A stretch of DNA of 64,000 bases from Natronosalvus vescus (GTDB lineage: Archaea > Halobacteriota > Halobacteria > Halobacteriales > Natrialbaceae): NCBI RefSeq assembly GCF_023973145.1, contig NZ_CP099546.1, positions 2,170,001 to 2,234,000 on the forward strand, written 5' to 3'. The notes under the pieces are model-generated. The model was given only the letters and a program-made list of their open reading frames with translations, was not told the origin of the DNA and did no database searches. Position 1 is the stretch's first letter; the number at the start of each line of letters is the position of its first letter. Both the position numbers and the translations under genes were made by a program. Below are positions 18,318 to 26,976 of the stretch, one piece after another.

Positions 18318-19868
18318 ATGTCCGGTGAGTTCACGCGCCGCGTCGACGAACTACCTGGGGAACCGACCTCGCCGTGGCTGGCGACAACGCCCGATGCGGC
18401 GTATCCCGCGCTCGAGGACGACCTCGAGACCGACGTCTGCGTCGTTGGCGGCGGTATCGCCGGTCTCTCGACGGCGATCGAACTCCGTGACCGGGGGCTG
18501 ACGGTTGCTGTGCTCGAACGCGACCGCGTCGCCTGCGGAACGACGGGGAAGTCGACGGCGAAGGTGACGAGTCAGCACGGCCTGTGCTACGATTCCCTTC
18601 GACAGCAGTTCGGTCGCGACGCGGCCAGCCAGTACGCCACGGTCAACGAAGCCGCGATAGACGCGGTCGAAGCGCGGGTCGACGAGCTCGAGATCGATTG
18701 CGGGTTCGAACGCCAGCCGGCGTACTGTTACGGTGACAATCCCGACGAGTTGCGCCGGGAGACTGACGCCGCTCGGGCGGCCGGCTTACCTGCGTCCCTG
18801 GTTCGGTCCGTCCCCCCGTTCGAACGGGCGATGGCGGCCGTCAAGTTCGACGACCAGGCGTGGTTCCACCCACGGGCGTACCTCCTCGGGATCGCCGAGG
18901 CCCTGCACGAGAACGACGGGGCACGGATCCACGAACGGACGCGCGTCACATCGGTTCACCCGGGGAACCGGCCCCGCGTCGAGACCGAAAGTGCGTCGGT
19001 GACGGCTGATCACGTCGTCCTCGCGACCGGGTTCCCGCTCCTCGACCGGGCGGGCTATTTCACCCGGCTGTATCCAAAACGATCGTACGTCCTCGGCCTA
19101 CGAATCGGCGTCGAGCCACCCGAAGGGATGTACTACCGGGCGGACGACTCCTATCACTCCGTACGATCCCACCGCGATGGGTCGGGGACGCTCCTCCTCG
19201 TCGGCGGCGAACCGCACAAGACAGGACAGGGGGGCTCCACGGCCGAACGATACCGACGCCTGCTTCGGTGGACCCGTGATCGCTTCCCCGTCGAGTCCGT
19301 CGCCTACCGCTGGTCGACCCAGGATTACGTCTCGGTCGATCGGCTCCCGTTGATCGGCCGTGCCGGCCCAGGCGCACGGAGCGTCTCCATCGCGACCGGC
19401 TTCGGTGGCTGGGGGATGACGTCGGGAACCGCCGCGGGTCGTCTCCTCGCCGATTCCATCGCGGGAGATGAGCCACCGGCGCTCGAGCTGTTCGACCCGC
19501 TTCGGTTCACCCCGAAAGCGTCGCTGTCGAAGGCCGTCACCGAAAACGCCGACGCGGCGAGCCAGTTCGTCACGGACTGGGTTCGGACGCTCGTTTCGCC
19601 CGACACGTCGGCGATCCAGCGAGGTGAGGGTCGAGTGCTTCGTGAGGGCCCTAGACCGATCGCCGCGGCACGGGACGACGACGGCGAGTTACACACTCGC
19701 TCGGCGGTTTGCCCCCACACCGGTTGTCTCGTCGACTGGAACGACGCGGAGTGTACCTGGGACTGCCCCTGCCACGGCTCCCGATTCGAGCCCGATGGGA
19801 CGCTGCTCGAGGGGCCGGCAACGTCGGATCTCTCGTCGGCGCGAGAACTGGAATCGGAACGGGATTGA
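18318..19868 (+). CDS. FAD-dependent oxidoreductase with C-terminal Rieske domain
   Basis: A 516-residue two-domain redox protein. The N-terminal DAO-type FAD domain begins with DVCVVGGGIAGLSTAIELRDRGL and has TGKSTAKVTSQHGL and a C-terminal FAD segment SIATGFGGWGMTSGTAAGRLLAD. Residues about 430-516 are a Rieske domain: C465-x-H467 and C483-x-x-H486 bind the 2Fe-2S cluster, and C470 and C485 are placed to form the stabilising disulfide of high-potential Rieske proteins. The fusion resembles bacterial YhfW-type proteins. Electrons would pass between flavin and cluster; the amine or other substrate is unknown. It is probably a single-gene unit. Confidence 0.88.
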   Translation: MSGEFTRRVDELPGEPTSPWLATTPDAAYPALEDDLETDVCVVGGGIAGLSTAIELRDRGLTVAVLERDRVACGTTGKSTAKVTSQHGLCYDSLRQQFGRDAASQYATVNEAAIDAVEARVDELEIDCGFERQPAYCYGDNPDELRRETDAARAAGLPASLVRSVPPFERAMAAVKFDDQAWFHPRAYLLGIAEALHENDGARIHERTRVTSVHPGNRPRVETESASVTADHVVLATGFPLLDRAGYFTRLYPKRSYVLGLRIGVEPPEGMYYRADDSYHSVRSHRDGSGTLLLVGGEPHKTGQGGSTAERYRRLLRWTRDRFPVESVAYRWSTQDYVSVDRLPLIGRAGPGARSVSIATGFGGWGMTSGTAAGRLLADSIAGDEPPALELFDPLRFTPKASLSKAVTENADAASQFVTDWVRTLVSPDTSAIQRGEGRVLREGPRPIAAARDDDGELHTRSAVCPHTGCLVDWNDAECTWDCPCHGSRFEPDGTLLEGPATSDLSSARELESERD

Positions 19869-19954
19869 GCAACACGGGAATCGCGAGCGCCCGGGGATCG
19901 CTCGAGACCAACGCGGTACGTTTTTGCTCCCCACAACCTGACGGTGGTGTACGT

Positions 19955-20539
19955 ATGAGCGATCTCGGGCGAGCGGCCACGGCGATTCGAACCGGCGAGG
20001 CCGTCGTCTATCCGACCGAAACGGTGTACGGCCTCGGTGCAGACGCCCTCGACCCCGACGCGGTCGAACGCGTCTTCGAGATCAAGGGCCGGGATCGATC
20101 GAAGCCGATCTCCCTCGCCGTCCCCTCGGTGCCGTCGGCGCTCGAGTACGTCCGCGCGAGCGACCGCGAACGCCAGTTCATGGCCCGGTTTCTGCCCGGT
20201 CCCGTGACGGTGCTCTGTCGCCGCCGCGAGGTCGTTCCGGACGTCTTGACTGCCGGTGGCGACCGTGTCGGGATTCGGGTGCCGGATCACCCGCTCGCGT
20301 TGCGCCTCTGTGAACGGGCGGCGACGCCGATCACGGCGACGAGCGCGAACGTCAGCGGGAGCGGGAGCGTCCGACACCACGCGGATCTCGATCCGTCGGT
20401 TCGGGAGGCCGTCGCCGTCGTCCTCGAGGCTGGGGAAACCGGGGGTACCGAGAGCACCGTCGTCGACGTTTCTGCCGGGACGATCCATCGACGAGGCGCA
20501 CACGCCGACGAGATCGAGGGCTGGCTGGGGGCTCACTGA
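19955..20539 (+). CDS. sua5: L-threonylcarbamoyladenylate synthase (Sua5/YrdC family)
   Basis: Makes threonylcarbamoyl-AMP from threonine, bicarbonate and ATP, the first step of t6A37 synthesis on ANN-decoding tRNAs. It is 194 residues, so it is the single-domain YrdC form without the Sua5 C-terminal domain. Conserved text: AVVYPTETVYGLGADA, EIKGRDRSKPISLAVP, FLPGPVTVLC, DRVGIRVPDHPLAL and PITATSANVSGSGS. The ATG at 19955 begins MSDLGRAATAIRTGE; the longer open frame is a shadow of the Rieske gene. The KEOPS partners are not in the window. Confidence 0.93.
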   Translation: MSDLGRAATAIRTGEAVVYPTETVYGLGADALDPDAVERVFEIKGRDRSKPISLAVPSVPSALEYVRASDRERQFMARFLPGPVTVLCRRREVVPDVLTAGGDRVGIRVPDHPLALRLCERAATPITATSANVSGSGSVRHHADLDPSVREAVAVVLEAGETGGTESTVVDVSAGTIHRRGAHADEIEGWLGAH

Positions 20540-20592
20540 GGTCTGTATCGATTCTCGAGTACCGTCGGCGTTGTTTGATCATCGATACGGGC

Positions 20593-21336
20593 CTACCCGA
20601 ACCCGAGCAACGAACGGAGACTCCGCGTCCGTACCCCGCAGGTGTCGGCGTACGCACAGGCCGAGCACTTCTCCCGGTTCGAAATACGTGGTGGCGGGCC
20701 ATCGATCTCGGCGACGGTGCGAAGCGCCCGGCGGTACTCGGCCTTCCGACGGGTCGTCATCGGCACGTGGCGAATCTCGCCGTAGGCCGGATACTCGAGC
20801 CACGCGCCGCCGACCGGCCGCTGGTGTTCCCAGGCGAGCGCCTTGGCGGCGGCGACGGCGTGGACGCGCTGTGGCTTCCAGACGCCTTGCTCGGGTGGGC
20901 GTCCGGCCGACACGAGCACCGGTTCGAGGGGGTCGTGAAGGATTTTGTGAACGATGCCGCGACAGTCCCGACCGGTAACCAGCGCGTCGGTTTTGGTCGG
21001 TTCACACAGGTCGTTCCAGCGATTTCGGTCGCTCTGGTCGTCGGTACGCGTGGCCTGATCGGAGGCAGGCGATTTCCCCGGCGTCTCGGTCTCGAGCGAG
21101 GAGAGCCGATCCCGCGTTCGAGACAGCCTGGCTCTGTACACCGGGGCCTCGAGTTCGATCGGTTCGGCCTCGAGAGCGTCGTCGCTCGCGGCGAGCAGGT
21201 CGGGATAGCGCGTGGCGAGGTTGCGGACGGTGGCGACCCGTGCCGGCGGCTCCCGATCGGGATCGCGGCGGGCGTAGTACAGCTTCCGCGGACAGTACGT
21301 GGCCATCCGAAGATCGCTGAACGCGACGAGGGACAT
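20593..21336 (-). CDS. Solitary Cas4-like (Dna2/RecB-fold) iron-sulfur protein
   Basis: A 247-residue protein of the Cas4/DUF83 type. The iron-sulfur ligands are preserved: C15 in MATYCPRKLYYAR and C224, C227, C233 in EKCSACAYADTCG. The central region (GRDCRGIVHKILHDPLEPVLV, GVWKPQRVHAVAAAKALAWEH, EYPAYGEIRHVPM) aligns in layout with Cas4 nucleases, but I cannot find the catalytic E-x-K; its place is taken by VSAGRPPE. So it may bind DNA and a 4Fe-4S cluster without cutting. No CRISPR array or cas gene is in the window. It starts at ATG 21336 and converges on sua5. Confidence 0.78.
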   Translation of the reverse strand: MSLVAFSDLRMATYCPRKLYYARRDPDREPPARVATVRNLATRYPDLLAASDDALEAEPIELEAPVYRARLSRTRDRLSSLETETPGKSPASDQATRTDDQSDRNRWNDLCEPTKTDALVTGRDCRGIVHKILHDPLEPVLVSAGRPPEQGVWKPQRVHAVAAAKALAWEHQRPVGGAWLEYPAYGEIRHVPMTTRRKAEYRRALRTVAEIDGPPPRISNREKCSACAYADTCGVRTRSLRSLLGFG

Positions 21337-21447
21337 GGCCCGTCTGGCCCCGTCTTCATATATAAACCGTCGGCTCGAGTATAGTCCGCCGGCTCGAGGG
21401 CGGTCGAACGGCAGTGGCGGGAACTCGTGGTGTCCCGTCGAGTCGAA

Positions 21448-22038
21448 TTAGAAGGAGACGTCCGTTTCCATGCCCTCGGTCGCATCCTCGAGCCCGTCCT
21501 CGCGAACGTCCGTCGCCATCCGGGAGGCGAGATCGGCGTCAGCCAGCAGGCTGTCGAACTCGTCACGGTAGCGATCGTTCGCCGCTCGCGACTCCTCTTT
21601 GGCGGCGGCGACGAGCCGATACCGGCGGATCGTCTCCGGATCGACGTCGTACTCCGTTGCGATCGTGGCGTCGTCCTCTTCGCGTTCGCGGATCGCGACG
21701 AGGTCGACCTCGTCGGCGTCGCCCTCGTCGACGAGGTGGAGAGCCCGGCGAGCCTCGAAGATCGTTGATTCGGGGACGCCGAGTTCTTCGGCGATAGTGG
21801 CGTCGCTCTCGCGGTCGTAGTACCGTTTGGCGACGGTTCGGAGTTCGTCGTCCGACAGCGGCGTCTCGAATCCGTACCGCTCGCGCATCTGGTGGATGAG
21901 CGTCCCGAGGCGCTCGTCGACGGTTCGCTCGTCTTTCTCGAGCGATCCCCGGGTGTCTTCCTGGGATTCGGTGACCGTGTCTTCGCCGTCGGTGACGCTG
22001 GTGAAGATGTCTCGAAGTTCCTCGGTTTTCTCGTTCAT
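21448..22038 (-). CDS. cmi4: Conditioned-medium-induced protein 4 like (HTH protein)
   Basis: A 196-residue acidic protein. The start MNEKTEELRDIFTSVTDGEDTVTE and the two helix-turn-helix-like segments (DATIAEELGVPESTIFEARRALHL and DATIATEYDVDPETIRRYRLVAAA) match the haloarchaeal protein called conditioned-medium-induced protein 4, as I remember it. It is probably a DNA-binding regulator; the name reflects induction in spent medium, and the targets are unknown. It is transcribed divergently from the membrane iron-sulfur reductase at 22216, across 177 bases, so it might regulate that gene or itself. Confidence 0.7.
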   Translation of the reverse strand: MNEKTEELRDIFTSVTDGEDTVTESQEDTRGSLEKDERTVDERLGTLIHQMRERYGFETPLSDDELRTVAKRYYDRESDATIAEELGVPESTIFEARRALHLVDEGDADEVDLVAIREREEDDATIATEYDVDPETIRRYRLVAAAKEESRAANDRYRDEFDSLLADADLASRMATDVREDGLEDATEGMETDVSF

Positions 22039-22185
22039 GAGTGCACACTGGCGACGGGCGGCTATTTAAGCCTGTTGCCAGATAGCGTCGGTCGCGAACA
22101 CCTCACTTGCCCGAACATAAACTCACAACCAGGTTCTGATTCCCGGAAGAGGGCGACGGGGTCGCTACTGGGGCTTGTGACAAGA

Positions 22186-22194
22186 GTTAAGTAG
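22186..22194 (+). promoter_or_regulatory. TATA-like box of the HdrD-like gene
   Basis: GTTAAGTAG centred 26 nt before the ATG at 22216, fitting a leaderless transcript. Confidence 0.5.
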
Positions 22195-22215
22195 CGTCTC
22201 GCCACGTCATAGTAC

Positions 22216-24363
22216 ATGATAGTTGTAGCGCAGTCGGAGGTGACACGGGAGACCTACTACGGGATCTCCTCGGTGGAGAAAGTCCTGTTTTACTTTCTCG
22301 CCGCCGTCGCAATCCTCGTCTTCCTGTACGGTGTGTACGCGCGCTTCGCACGATACGCCGAGGGGGACGCCGACCCGTTCGCTCGCGTCAACGCCCTCCC
22401 GAGTCGGGTGGTCACCGCGGCGAAGATCGTCCTGACCAACGAGAAACAGTTCAATCGCGACCTCTACGGCGGCTTGATGCACGCATTTATTTTCTGGGGC
22501 TTTCTCTCACTGTTTATCGCGACCTCGATCCTCGCTTTCGACGAGTACGCCTACGGGCTCGTGACCGATACCTCGTTCTGGTACGGCGACTTCTATCTGG
22601 CCTACCAGTTCATGGTCGACGCGATGGGCCTGCTGTTCGTCGTCGGGATCGGGATGGCGATGTACCGACGCTACTGGGTACGCAACCACCGTCTGTGGGG
22701 GCGTCACACATCCTTCGAAGACGATCTGTTCATCTGGCTGCTCTTCATCCTCGGCGTCGGCGGATTCGCCCTCGAGGGCGTTCGGATTTACGCGACGGGG
22801 ATGCCCGAGTTCGAGGTCGTGAGCTTCGTCGGCTGGGGGATCGCCATGTCGCTCGCTGCACTCGAACCGATGGGAATGACCGAATCGCTGGCGGATACGT
22901 TCCACTGGTGGCTCTGGTGGTCTCACTCGATCTTCGCGCTGTTTTTCATCGCGTGGATCCCCTACGCCAAGCCGTTCCACATACTCTCGTCGTTCGCGAA
23001 CGTCGTCACTCGAGACGAGAAAGCGGGTGCGCGTCTCCCCGGCGTTCCTGCCGACCTGGACGCGACGAACGCAGAGTCTATCGACGACTTCACCTGGAAG
23101 GAGATGCTCGACCAGGACGCCTGTACCAAGTGTGGCCGCTGTTCGTCGGTCTGTCCGGCGAAAGCGTCGAATCGGCCGCTCGATCCACGGGACGTCATCC
23201 TCGACCTGAAAACCTACCGTGAGGGCCTCGACGACGGCGCGGAACCGAAGCCGATCATTGCCGACGGCGGCACTTCGGTCATCGACGCAGAGACGATGGA
23301 GTCCTGTATGGCCTGCATGGCCTGTATGGACGCCTGTCCCGTCGAGATCGAACACCTCCAGTCGTTCACCCGACTCAACCGCCAGATGGTCGACCAGGGC
23401 GACGTGAAATCGAGCATGCAGGACGTCTTCCAGAACGTCATGCAAAACGGCAACACGTTCGGCAACTCCCCGCGAAACCGCGGCGACTGGGCAGAGGAGG
23501 TCGACGTCGAGGTAACCGACGCCCGCGAAGAAGACGTCGAGTACCTCTGGTACGTCGGTGACTTCCCGAGTTATGACGAGCGCAACAAGCAGGTCGCCCG
23601 TTCGCTCGCGACGATTCTCGACGCCGCCGACGTCAGCTTCGGTATCCTCTTCGAGGACGAGAAGTACGACGGCAACGACATCCGCCGTGTCGGCGAGGAG
23701 TTCCTCTACCTCGAGCTGGCGGGCCACCACGTCGAGTCGTTCGAGGCCTGCGAGTTCGAGAAGCTGATCTGTACCGACCCGCACAGCTACAACACGTTCA
23801 AAAACGAGTACCCGGAGGTCGACTTCGCGGAGTTCGCGGACGACCCGATGATGCCGTTCGAGTACGACGAGTACTGGAACCAGGACGGCTCGGTCGAGGT
23901 GCTCCACTGGACGCAGGCCGTCGAGGAACTCGTCACCTCGGGGGGCCTCCCGCTGTCGGGCACCGAACTCGACTACACCGTCACCTACCACGACCCGTGT
24001 CACCTGGGACGGTACAACGACGAGTACGAGGCCCCGCGCGAACTCGTGACGGCCACTGGCTGTGAGCTCTACGAGATGCCACGCAACCGCGCGGACTCGT
24101 TCTGTTGTGGTGGCGGTGGCGGCGGCCTCTGGATGGACTTCGAAGAGGAGCCAAAGCCCAGCGAGGAACGCCTCCGGGAGGCGCTCGAGGACACCGACGC
24201 AGGCGCTGCAGTCGAAAAATTTGTCGTCGCATGCCCGATGTGTATGACGATGTACGAAGACGGCCGCAAGACCGGCGACTTCGAGGACGAGATCGAAATC
24301 GTCGACGTCGCCGAACTCATCGTGGAAGCGCTCGGAGAAGCGGAGACGGCGGGCCTCGAGTGA
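22216..24363 (+). CDS. Membrane-bound heterodisulfide-reductase-like iron-sulfur oxidoreductase
   Basis: A 715-residue fusion. Residues 1-270 hold about six membrane helices of the NarI/DsrM type with histidines suited to heme b. Two 4Fe-4S motifs follow: C303, C306, C309, C313 and C364, C367, C370, C374. The C-terminal half resembles HdrD/HdrB with two CCG domains. The second is complete (C595, C630-C631-G, C673-x-x-C676). In the first, the cysteines are replaced (EKYDGND where CCG is expected, DPHSYNTF at the CPHC site), so it probably lacks a cluster. It would pass electrons between quinone and a soluble donor such as an acyl-CoA dehydrogenase system; this is inference from the family. Confidence 0.88.
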   Translation: MIVVAQSEVTRETYYGISSVEKVLFYFLAAVAILVFLYGVYARFARYAEGDADPFARVNALPSRVVTAAKIVLTNEKQFNRDLYGGLMHAFIFWGFLSLFIATSILAFDEYAYGLVTDTSFWYGDFYLAYQFMVDAMGLLFVVGIGMAMYRRYWVRNHRLWGRHTSFEDDLFIWLLFILGVGGFALEGVRIYATGMPEFEVVSFVGWGIAMSLAALEPMGMTESLADTFHWWLWWSHSIFALFFIAWIPYAKPFHILSSFANVVTRDEKAGARLPGVPADLDATNAESIDDFTWKEMLDQDACTKCGRCSSVCPAKASNRPLDPRDVILDLKTYREGLDDGAEPKPIIADGGTSVIDAETMESCMACMACMDACPVEIEHLQSFTRLNRQMVDQGDVKSSMQDVFQNVMQNGNTFGNSPRNRGDWAEEVDVEVTDAREEDVEYLWYVGDFPSYDERNKQVARSLATILDAADVSFGILFEDEKYDGNDIRRVGEEFLYLELAGHHVESFEACEFEKLICTDPHSYNTFKNEYPEVDFAEFADDPMMPFEYDEYWNQDGSVEVLHWTQAVEELVTSGGLPLSGTELDYTVTYHDPCHLGRYNDEYEAPRELVTATGCELYEMPRNRADSFCCGGGGGGLWMDFEEEPKPSEERLREALEDTDAGAAVEKFVVACPMCMTMYEDGRKTGDFEDEIEIVDVAELIVEALGEAETAGLE

Positions 24364-24386
24364 AGGTTCACAGGGGATTCGACTGT

Positions 24387-24818
24387 TTATAAGGTGTCTG
24401 GATCGATTCGATCGACGATACCGTCGAAGTCGTCGTCGAAACTCAACACCGCGTCGATATCGTATTCCCCGAGAAGCGCAATTGTACTCGCGTCCGTGAA
24501 GCTCAGTGCGTGGTCGTTGTACCGTTCGAACGTTCGAACAGACCGATCGAATTCCTCGGCGGAAACGAACAGTAGGTCGATCAGCTCGGGAAACTGCCCC
24601 CGTCCGGCGATCCTGTCACCGACGATTCGAGCCTCGCGGTACGTTCCAGTTCGTTTTCGAACCAGTGTTACCGTTTCGTCGTACACATAATCGCTCGTGT
24701 ATAGCGCACCGAACTCACCATCTATCGCCGTTTTCATCGCATTCGTCGCGCTCTCGTGGTGTTCGTCACGCTCGTTTTGAAGTGCGACGAATACGCCAGT
24801 ATCTATCAGCAGACTCAT
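24387..24818 (-). CDS. PIN-domain ribonuclease toxin (VapC type)
   Basis: A 143-residue PIN-domain protein. All acidic active-site residues are present: D6 in SLLIDTGVFVAL, E48 in YVYDETVTLV, D109 in LSFTDASTIALL, and D128-D130 in VLSFDDDFDG. VapC toxins cut tRNA or rRNA when freed from their antitoxin. Its ATG overlaps the stop of the upstream gene by ATGA (24815-24818), the usual coupling in toxin-antitoxin operons. Some haloarchaeal PIN proteins are housekeeping nucleases, but the paired small gene supports a toxin. Confidence 0.85.
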   Translation of the reverse strand: MSLLIDTGVFVALQNERDEHHESATNAMKTAIDGEFGALYTSDYVYDETVTLVRKRTGTYREARIVGDRIAGRGQFPELIDLLFVSAEEFDRSVRTFERYNDHALSFTDASTIALLGEYDIDAVLSFDDDFDGIVDRIDPDTL

Positions 24819-25093
24819 TCGCCGTAGAGAACGTCGTCAATTTCTTCCTCAGTCGTCTCGATTCCCCAGTCAGAAGTCCCCGACAACCACTGATCGATCT
24901 CCGCTTCTGACGGCGACTCGAACTCGTCACGAAACGAATCGATCAGCGCAGCTTTCGATTCGTACGTCTCCGATACAATTCGCTCGAGCAACGCCTGCTG
25001 TGTGACGTTCTTCCCCGTCTCGAGACGTATTTCGGCCTGTAGTTCCTCGAGGCGGGATTTCGTCCGGTCGGTTACTTTGACCGATGTACTCAT
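24815..25093 (-). CDS. Antitoxin partner of the PIN-domain toxin (VapB-like)
   Basis: A 92-residue acidic protein whose start, MSTSVKVTDRTKSRLEELQAEI, looks like a ribbon-helix-helix DNA-binding segment; the acidic tail (SGTSDWGIETTEEEIDDVLYGE) would wrap the toxin active site. It is the first gene of a two-gene operon and overlaps the toxin by four bases. VapB-type antitoxins usually repress their own promoter, which should lie within 25094-25148. Confidence 0.8.
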   Translation of the reverse strand: MSTSVKVTDRTKSRLEELQAEIRLETGKNVTQQALLERIVSETYESKAALIDSFRDEFESPSEAEIDQWLSGTSDWGIETTEEEIDDVLYGE

Positions 25094-25148
25094 GGTGGCT
25101 AGTAGAACGTGCTACTGAGAAAAGTGTTCTCCCAGATTCTCCGGGCAC

Positions 25149-25865
25149 CTACACTGAGACGTCTCGAGCCCCGTCCGCAACCGCATTCCTCTGCAGTTCG
25201 CGGACGTACTCGGTAAAGTTCTCGAAGACGAGGCTCGCCGGTCGCGTCTTCGCGTGATTCTCGTCGGTGACGTCGGCGAGCAGACGCTCGCGGGTCTCGT
25301 CCTCGAGTTCCTTGTTGTGCAGCAGTTTTCGCATCGTCGCCTGGTCGAACTCGGGGTGGAACTGGACGCCGAACACCCGGCCTGCTCGATAGCCGTGGTT
25401 CGAGTACTCGTTTTCGGCGATGGGCGTCGCCCCCGGTGGCAGCTCGAGGACGGCGTCGGAGTGACTCGTGTAGGCGGTGAATCGACTGTCGATGCCGTCG
25501 AACAGCGAGGAGTCGCCGGTGTGTTCGATCTCGCTGTAGCCGACCTCGTACTCGCCCATGTCGTCGACGGCGCCGCCGAGGACGTCCGCGAGCAGCTGGT
25601 GCCCCCAGCAGACCCCGAGAAACGGAATGTCGCGGTCGATCGCCTCGGCGACCCACTCCTTCGCCGGTTCGATCCACGGTTCGTCCCAGTACACCGAGGC
25701 TCTCGAGCCCGTGATGACGACGCCGTCGTAGGCGAACGTCTCCGGGAGGTCGCCGTCGGTGATGTCGAACTCAGCGAGCGACGCGTCGAGTTCGCGCCGA
25801 AAGTTCCGTCGCGTCTCCTCGCCGTCGTAGGCGGCGTTGAGCAACGCGAGTCGCACCTGTGTCAT
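25149..25865 (-). CDS. Class I glutamine amidotransferase (GMP-synthase-like)
   Basis: A 238-residue stand-alone GATase domain. The catalytic triad is visible: C86 in FLGVCWGHQLL, H170 and E172 in VFGVQFHPEFD. The remaining text (DGVVITGSRASVYWDEPWI, GYRAGRVFGVQ, MRKLLHNKELEDETRERLL) matches the GMP-synthase-like amidotransferases that are common in haloarchaea and not linked to a fixed synthase. The acceptor is unknown; no synthase domain is adjacent. The start is the ATG at 25865 (MTQVRLALLNAAYDG), four residues into the open frame. Confidence 0.87.
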   Translation of the reverse strand: MTQVRLALLNAAYDGEETRRNFRRELDASLAEFDITDGDLPETFAYDGVVITGSRASVYWDEPWIEPAKEWVAEAIDRDIPFLGVCWGHQLLADVLGGAVDDMGEYEVGYSEIEHTGDSSLFDGIDSRFTAYTSHSDAVLELPPGATPIAENEYSNHGYRAGRVFGVQFHPEFDQATMRKLLHNKELEDETRERLLADVTDENHAKTRPASLVFENFTEYVRELQRNAVADGARDVSV

Positions 25866-26169
25866 TGGTGGTTCCAATACGCTCCGGACAGTAAGCCCTT
25901 GTGACCTGCGGGCTATGAACGGACGACCAGGGAGGTGTCTCGAGGCTCAGGGCAGAGGGGACTGTGACGAACGAATGCGAGTACCAGTCCAGTTGAAAAT
26001 GACGCGGGGAATGGTGGTGGTTGGTGGTGATTGTGAGGGCGGAACGGACTGCCAGCCGACGATCAAATCGACAGACGGTTGCCCCCAACCCCGCGCGGCT
26101 GAAGGAAGGTATCGAGTGAGCATGAAGCCACCGGTAAATGTCAAATTCTATGTATACGAATGCCGTCCG
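25866..26169. other. Intergenic region between the amidotransferase and hydrolase genes
   Basis: 304 bases, holding the promoter of the leftward amidotransferase gene and the downstream end of the hydrolase gene. Weak open frames on both strands have no family-like text. The patch near 26138-26160 is AT-rich. I see no RNA gene or repeat. Confidence 0.5.
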
Positions 26170-26976
26170 TCACAACGACTCCCGTTGCGATTCGAGGAAT
26201 CCAAATAACCGATCACTGACGGTTCTCGAGTGTTCGACGTTCGCGAGGTGACCGGCCCCCTCGAGGGGAACGAAGGACCCTCGTGGCAGCCCGCGAGCGA
26301 GGTCGCGACCGGCCGAGTCGGGAACGCGTTCGTCGGCCATCCCGTGGAGCACCTGCGTCGGCTGGGTCACGTCGACCAGCCAGTCGCGGGCGTCGAATCC
26401 CGAGAGTGCCCCGCGTTGAGCGTGAAAGCCCGCAGGCGTGGCGTCACCCTCGAGCCGCCAATCGACGATGCCGTCGACGACGTCGGGGTGGCGGTTCCGA
26501 AAGTCGGGAGAGAGCATGGCTGCGGTGGAACGACGGACGTCGTCTCTATCGTACTGATCACTCGATTCGACATCCTCGAGCGGGGCTCCCATGGGCTCGA
26601 GGTCGTACGCCGATTCGTGGGCCGCCGTCCCGATCAGCGTCAGCGTTTCGACGCGGCTCGTTCGGTGGGCGGCCGCGAGCGCGATCGCCCCACCCAGGCC
26701 GAGGCCGACGACGTTGACCCGTCGAGCACCGACGGCCCGGCAGACGGCCTCGAAGTCGCTCACGAGCGTCTCGAGCGCGTACGGGCCTCCGGGGGCGTCG
26801 GATCGCCCGGTTCCACGCAGATCCCAGATGACCGTTTCGAAGGGGCCGGCGAGAGCGGCGTGTTGCCAGCCCCAGAGCCAGCCGCCGAGTCCCGCGTCGG
26901 CGATAAAAACGATCGGCGGCCCCTCACCGTCGACGCTGTAGTAGAGTGACGCGCCGCGGTTCGTCACGGTTGGCAT
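26170..26976 (-). CDS. Alpha/beta-fold hydrolase lacking the nucleophilic serine
   Basis: A 268-residue alpha/beta hydrolase. The oxyanion/HG region (VFIADAGLGGWLWGW), the strand-beta-6 aspartate region (VLHGMADERVP) and the catalytic histidine (EGAGHLANVEHS) are in place. The nucleophile elbow, normally G-x-S-x-G, reads VVGLGLGGAIAL, with GGC (Gly) where AGC (Ser) is expected. I recall the similar text GAGLGG in other haloarchaeal members, so this may be a family trait and not a mutation. Without serine it cannot act as an esterase by the normal route; it could be a lyase, a dioxygenase-like cofactor-free enzyme or a binding protein. Confidence 0.82.
   Translation of the reverse strand: MPTVTNRGASLYYSVDGEGPPIVFIADAGLGGWLWGWQHAALAGPFETVIWDLRGTGRSDAPGGPYALETLVSDFEAVCRAVGARRVNVVGLGLGGAIALAAAHRTSRVETLTLIGTAAHESAYDLEPMGAPLEDVESSDQYDRDDVRRSTAAMLSPDFRNRHPDVVDGIVDWRLEGDATPAGFHAQRGALSGFDARDWLVDVTQPTQVLHGMADERVPDSAGRDLARGLPRGSFVPLEGAGHLANVEHSRTVSDRLFGFLESQRESL

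Noticed and set aside
20593-21336. A CRISPR-Cas locus suggested by the Cas4-like gene
   Set aside because: No repeat-spacer array and no other cas gene anywhere in the window.
22507-24003. 498-codon open frame antisense to the HdrD-like gene
   Set aside because: Same shadow effect; the sense strand encodes complete iron-sulfur motifs.
25837-26208. 123-codon open frame in the gap after the amidotransferase gene
   Set aside because: Non-acidic, low-similarity text with no promoter; it overlaps both neighbouring genes.
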